64,000 nucleotides of DNA from Colwellia sp. 1_MG-2023 (GTDB lineage: Bacteria; Pseudomonadota; Gammaproteobacteria; Enterobacterales; Alteromonadaceae): the NCBI RefSeq assembly GCF_030546755.1, contig NZ_JAUOPE010000017.1, positions 1-64,000 on the forward strand, given 5' to 3'. Positions 63,968-64,000 of this stretch are shown piece by piece. The notes under the pieces are model-generated. The model saw only the letters and a list, made by a program, of their open reading frames with translations, searched no databases and was not told the DNA's origin. The position numbers and the translations under genes are program-made. How positions within the stretch are numbered: position 1 is the stretch's first letter; every line of letters begins with the position of its first letter.

Positions 63968-64000
63968 TTAAGCAACATTGACGGTTTCTATTTCGTTCTC
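63968..64000 (-). CDS. nosR: Partial C-terminus of an upstream gene, probably nosR
   Basis: On the minus strand the last 33 bases read ENEIETVNVA then stop (TAA at 63970-63968). It ends 46 bp before nosZ in the same direction. nosR encodes the membrane flavoprotein that supports N2O reduction and usually precedes nosZ. Only ten residues are visible, so the name comes from gene order alone. Confidence 0.45.
   Translation of the reverse strand, partial: ENEIETVNVA

Overview
The window is about 64 kb of AT-rich chromosome from a marine gammaproteobacterium of the Alteromonadales, most likely Colwelliaceae (Colwellia or Thalassotalea type). The evidence is the combination of a long TonB-dependent receptor beside a LacI regulator, the order lptD-surA-pdxA-rsmA-apaG-apaH, rapA-rluA, amgK-murU-djlA next to lptD, a FabY-type ketosynthase, a DUF3530 protein and a nos (nitrous oxide reductase) cluster. 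The taxonomic assignment is inferred from gene content; there is no rRNA in the window. I saw no tRNA, rRNA, CRISPR array, prophage or insertion sequence. This is mostly core chromosome with a few accessory patches.

Left edge (1-5.3 kb): the 5' two thirds of a TonB-dependent receptor gene (minus strand, running off the edge), then pgi, then a divergent LacI-family regulator. Near-identical 12-16 bp palindromes around a GACAGC/GCTGTC core lie in front of the receptor (two copies) and in front of pgi (one copy, overlapping a good -35 box), so the three genes look like a sugar regulon. 5.3-16.3 kb holds single genes: a tiny membrane protein, rraB-plsC, an unrecognised exported protein, a large acyl-CoA dehydrogenase, a secreted transglutaminase-like protein, dbpA, a GAF-GAF-GGDEF-EAL protein, a small lipoprotein and a 2-oxoglutarate oxygenase.

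16.5-31.5 kb is housekeeping: rapA-rluA, a DUF3530 protein, a SYLF protein, then amgK-murU-djlA (minus) divergent from lptD-surA-pdxA-rsmA-apaG-apaH (plus). 31.6-45.7 kb: a chemoreceptor, an orphan HPt protein, folE2, gltB-gltD behind a structured leader, a solute-binding-like protein, and fabY divergent from a GlxA-type regulator.

45.9-52.1 kb is the most interesting block. It holds a PEP-CTERM lamin-tail protein, then a YgaV/SqrR-like ArsR repressor (two cysteines 66 residues apart) divergent from an RND/MMPL transporter, a LolA-like periplasmic protein, a beta-barrel outer-membrane protein and a DUF2892 membrane protein. The shared intergenic region carries inverted repeats on the likely promoter. 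I infer a sulfide/persulfide-controlled trans-envelope export or lipid-trafficking machine. 52.2-58.2 kb: dimeric dUTPase, DUF2726 protein, mtnN, a divergent CbiB/CobD-like protein, a periplasmic rhodanese, a TRIC-type channel, a second RraB-like protein and two envelope proteins. 58.3-64 kb (minus): nosZ-nosD-nosF-nosY-nosL with a probable 3' tip of nosR at the window edge, giving the capacity to reduce N2O to N2.
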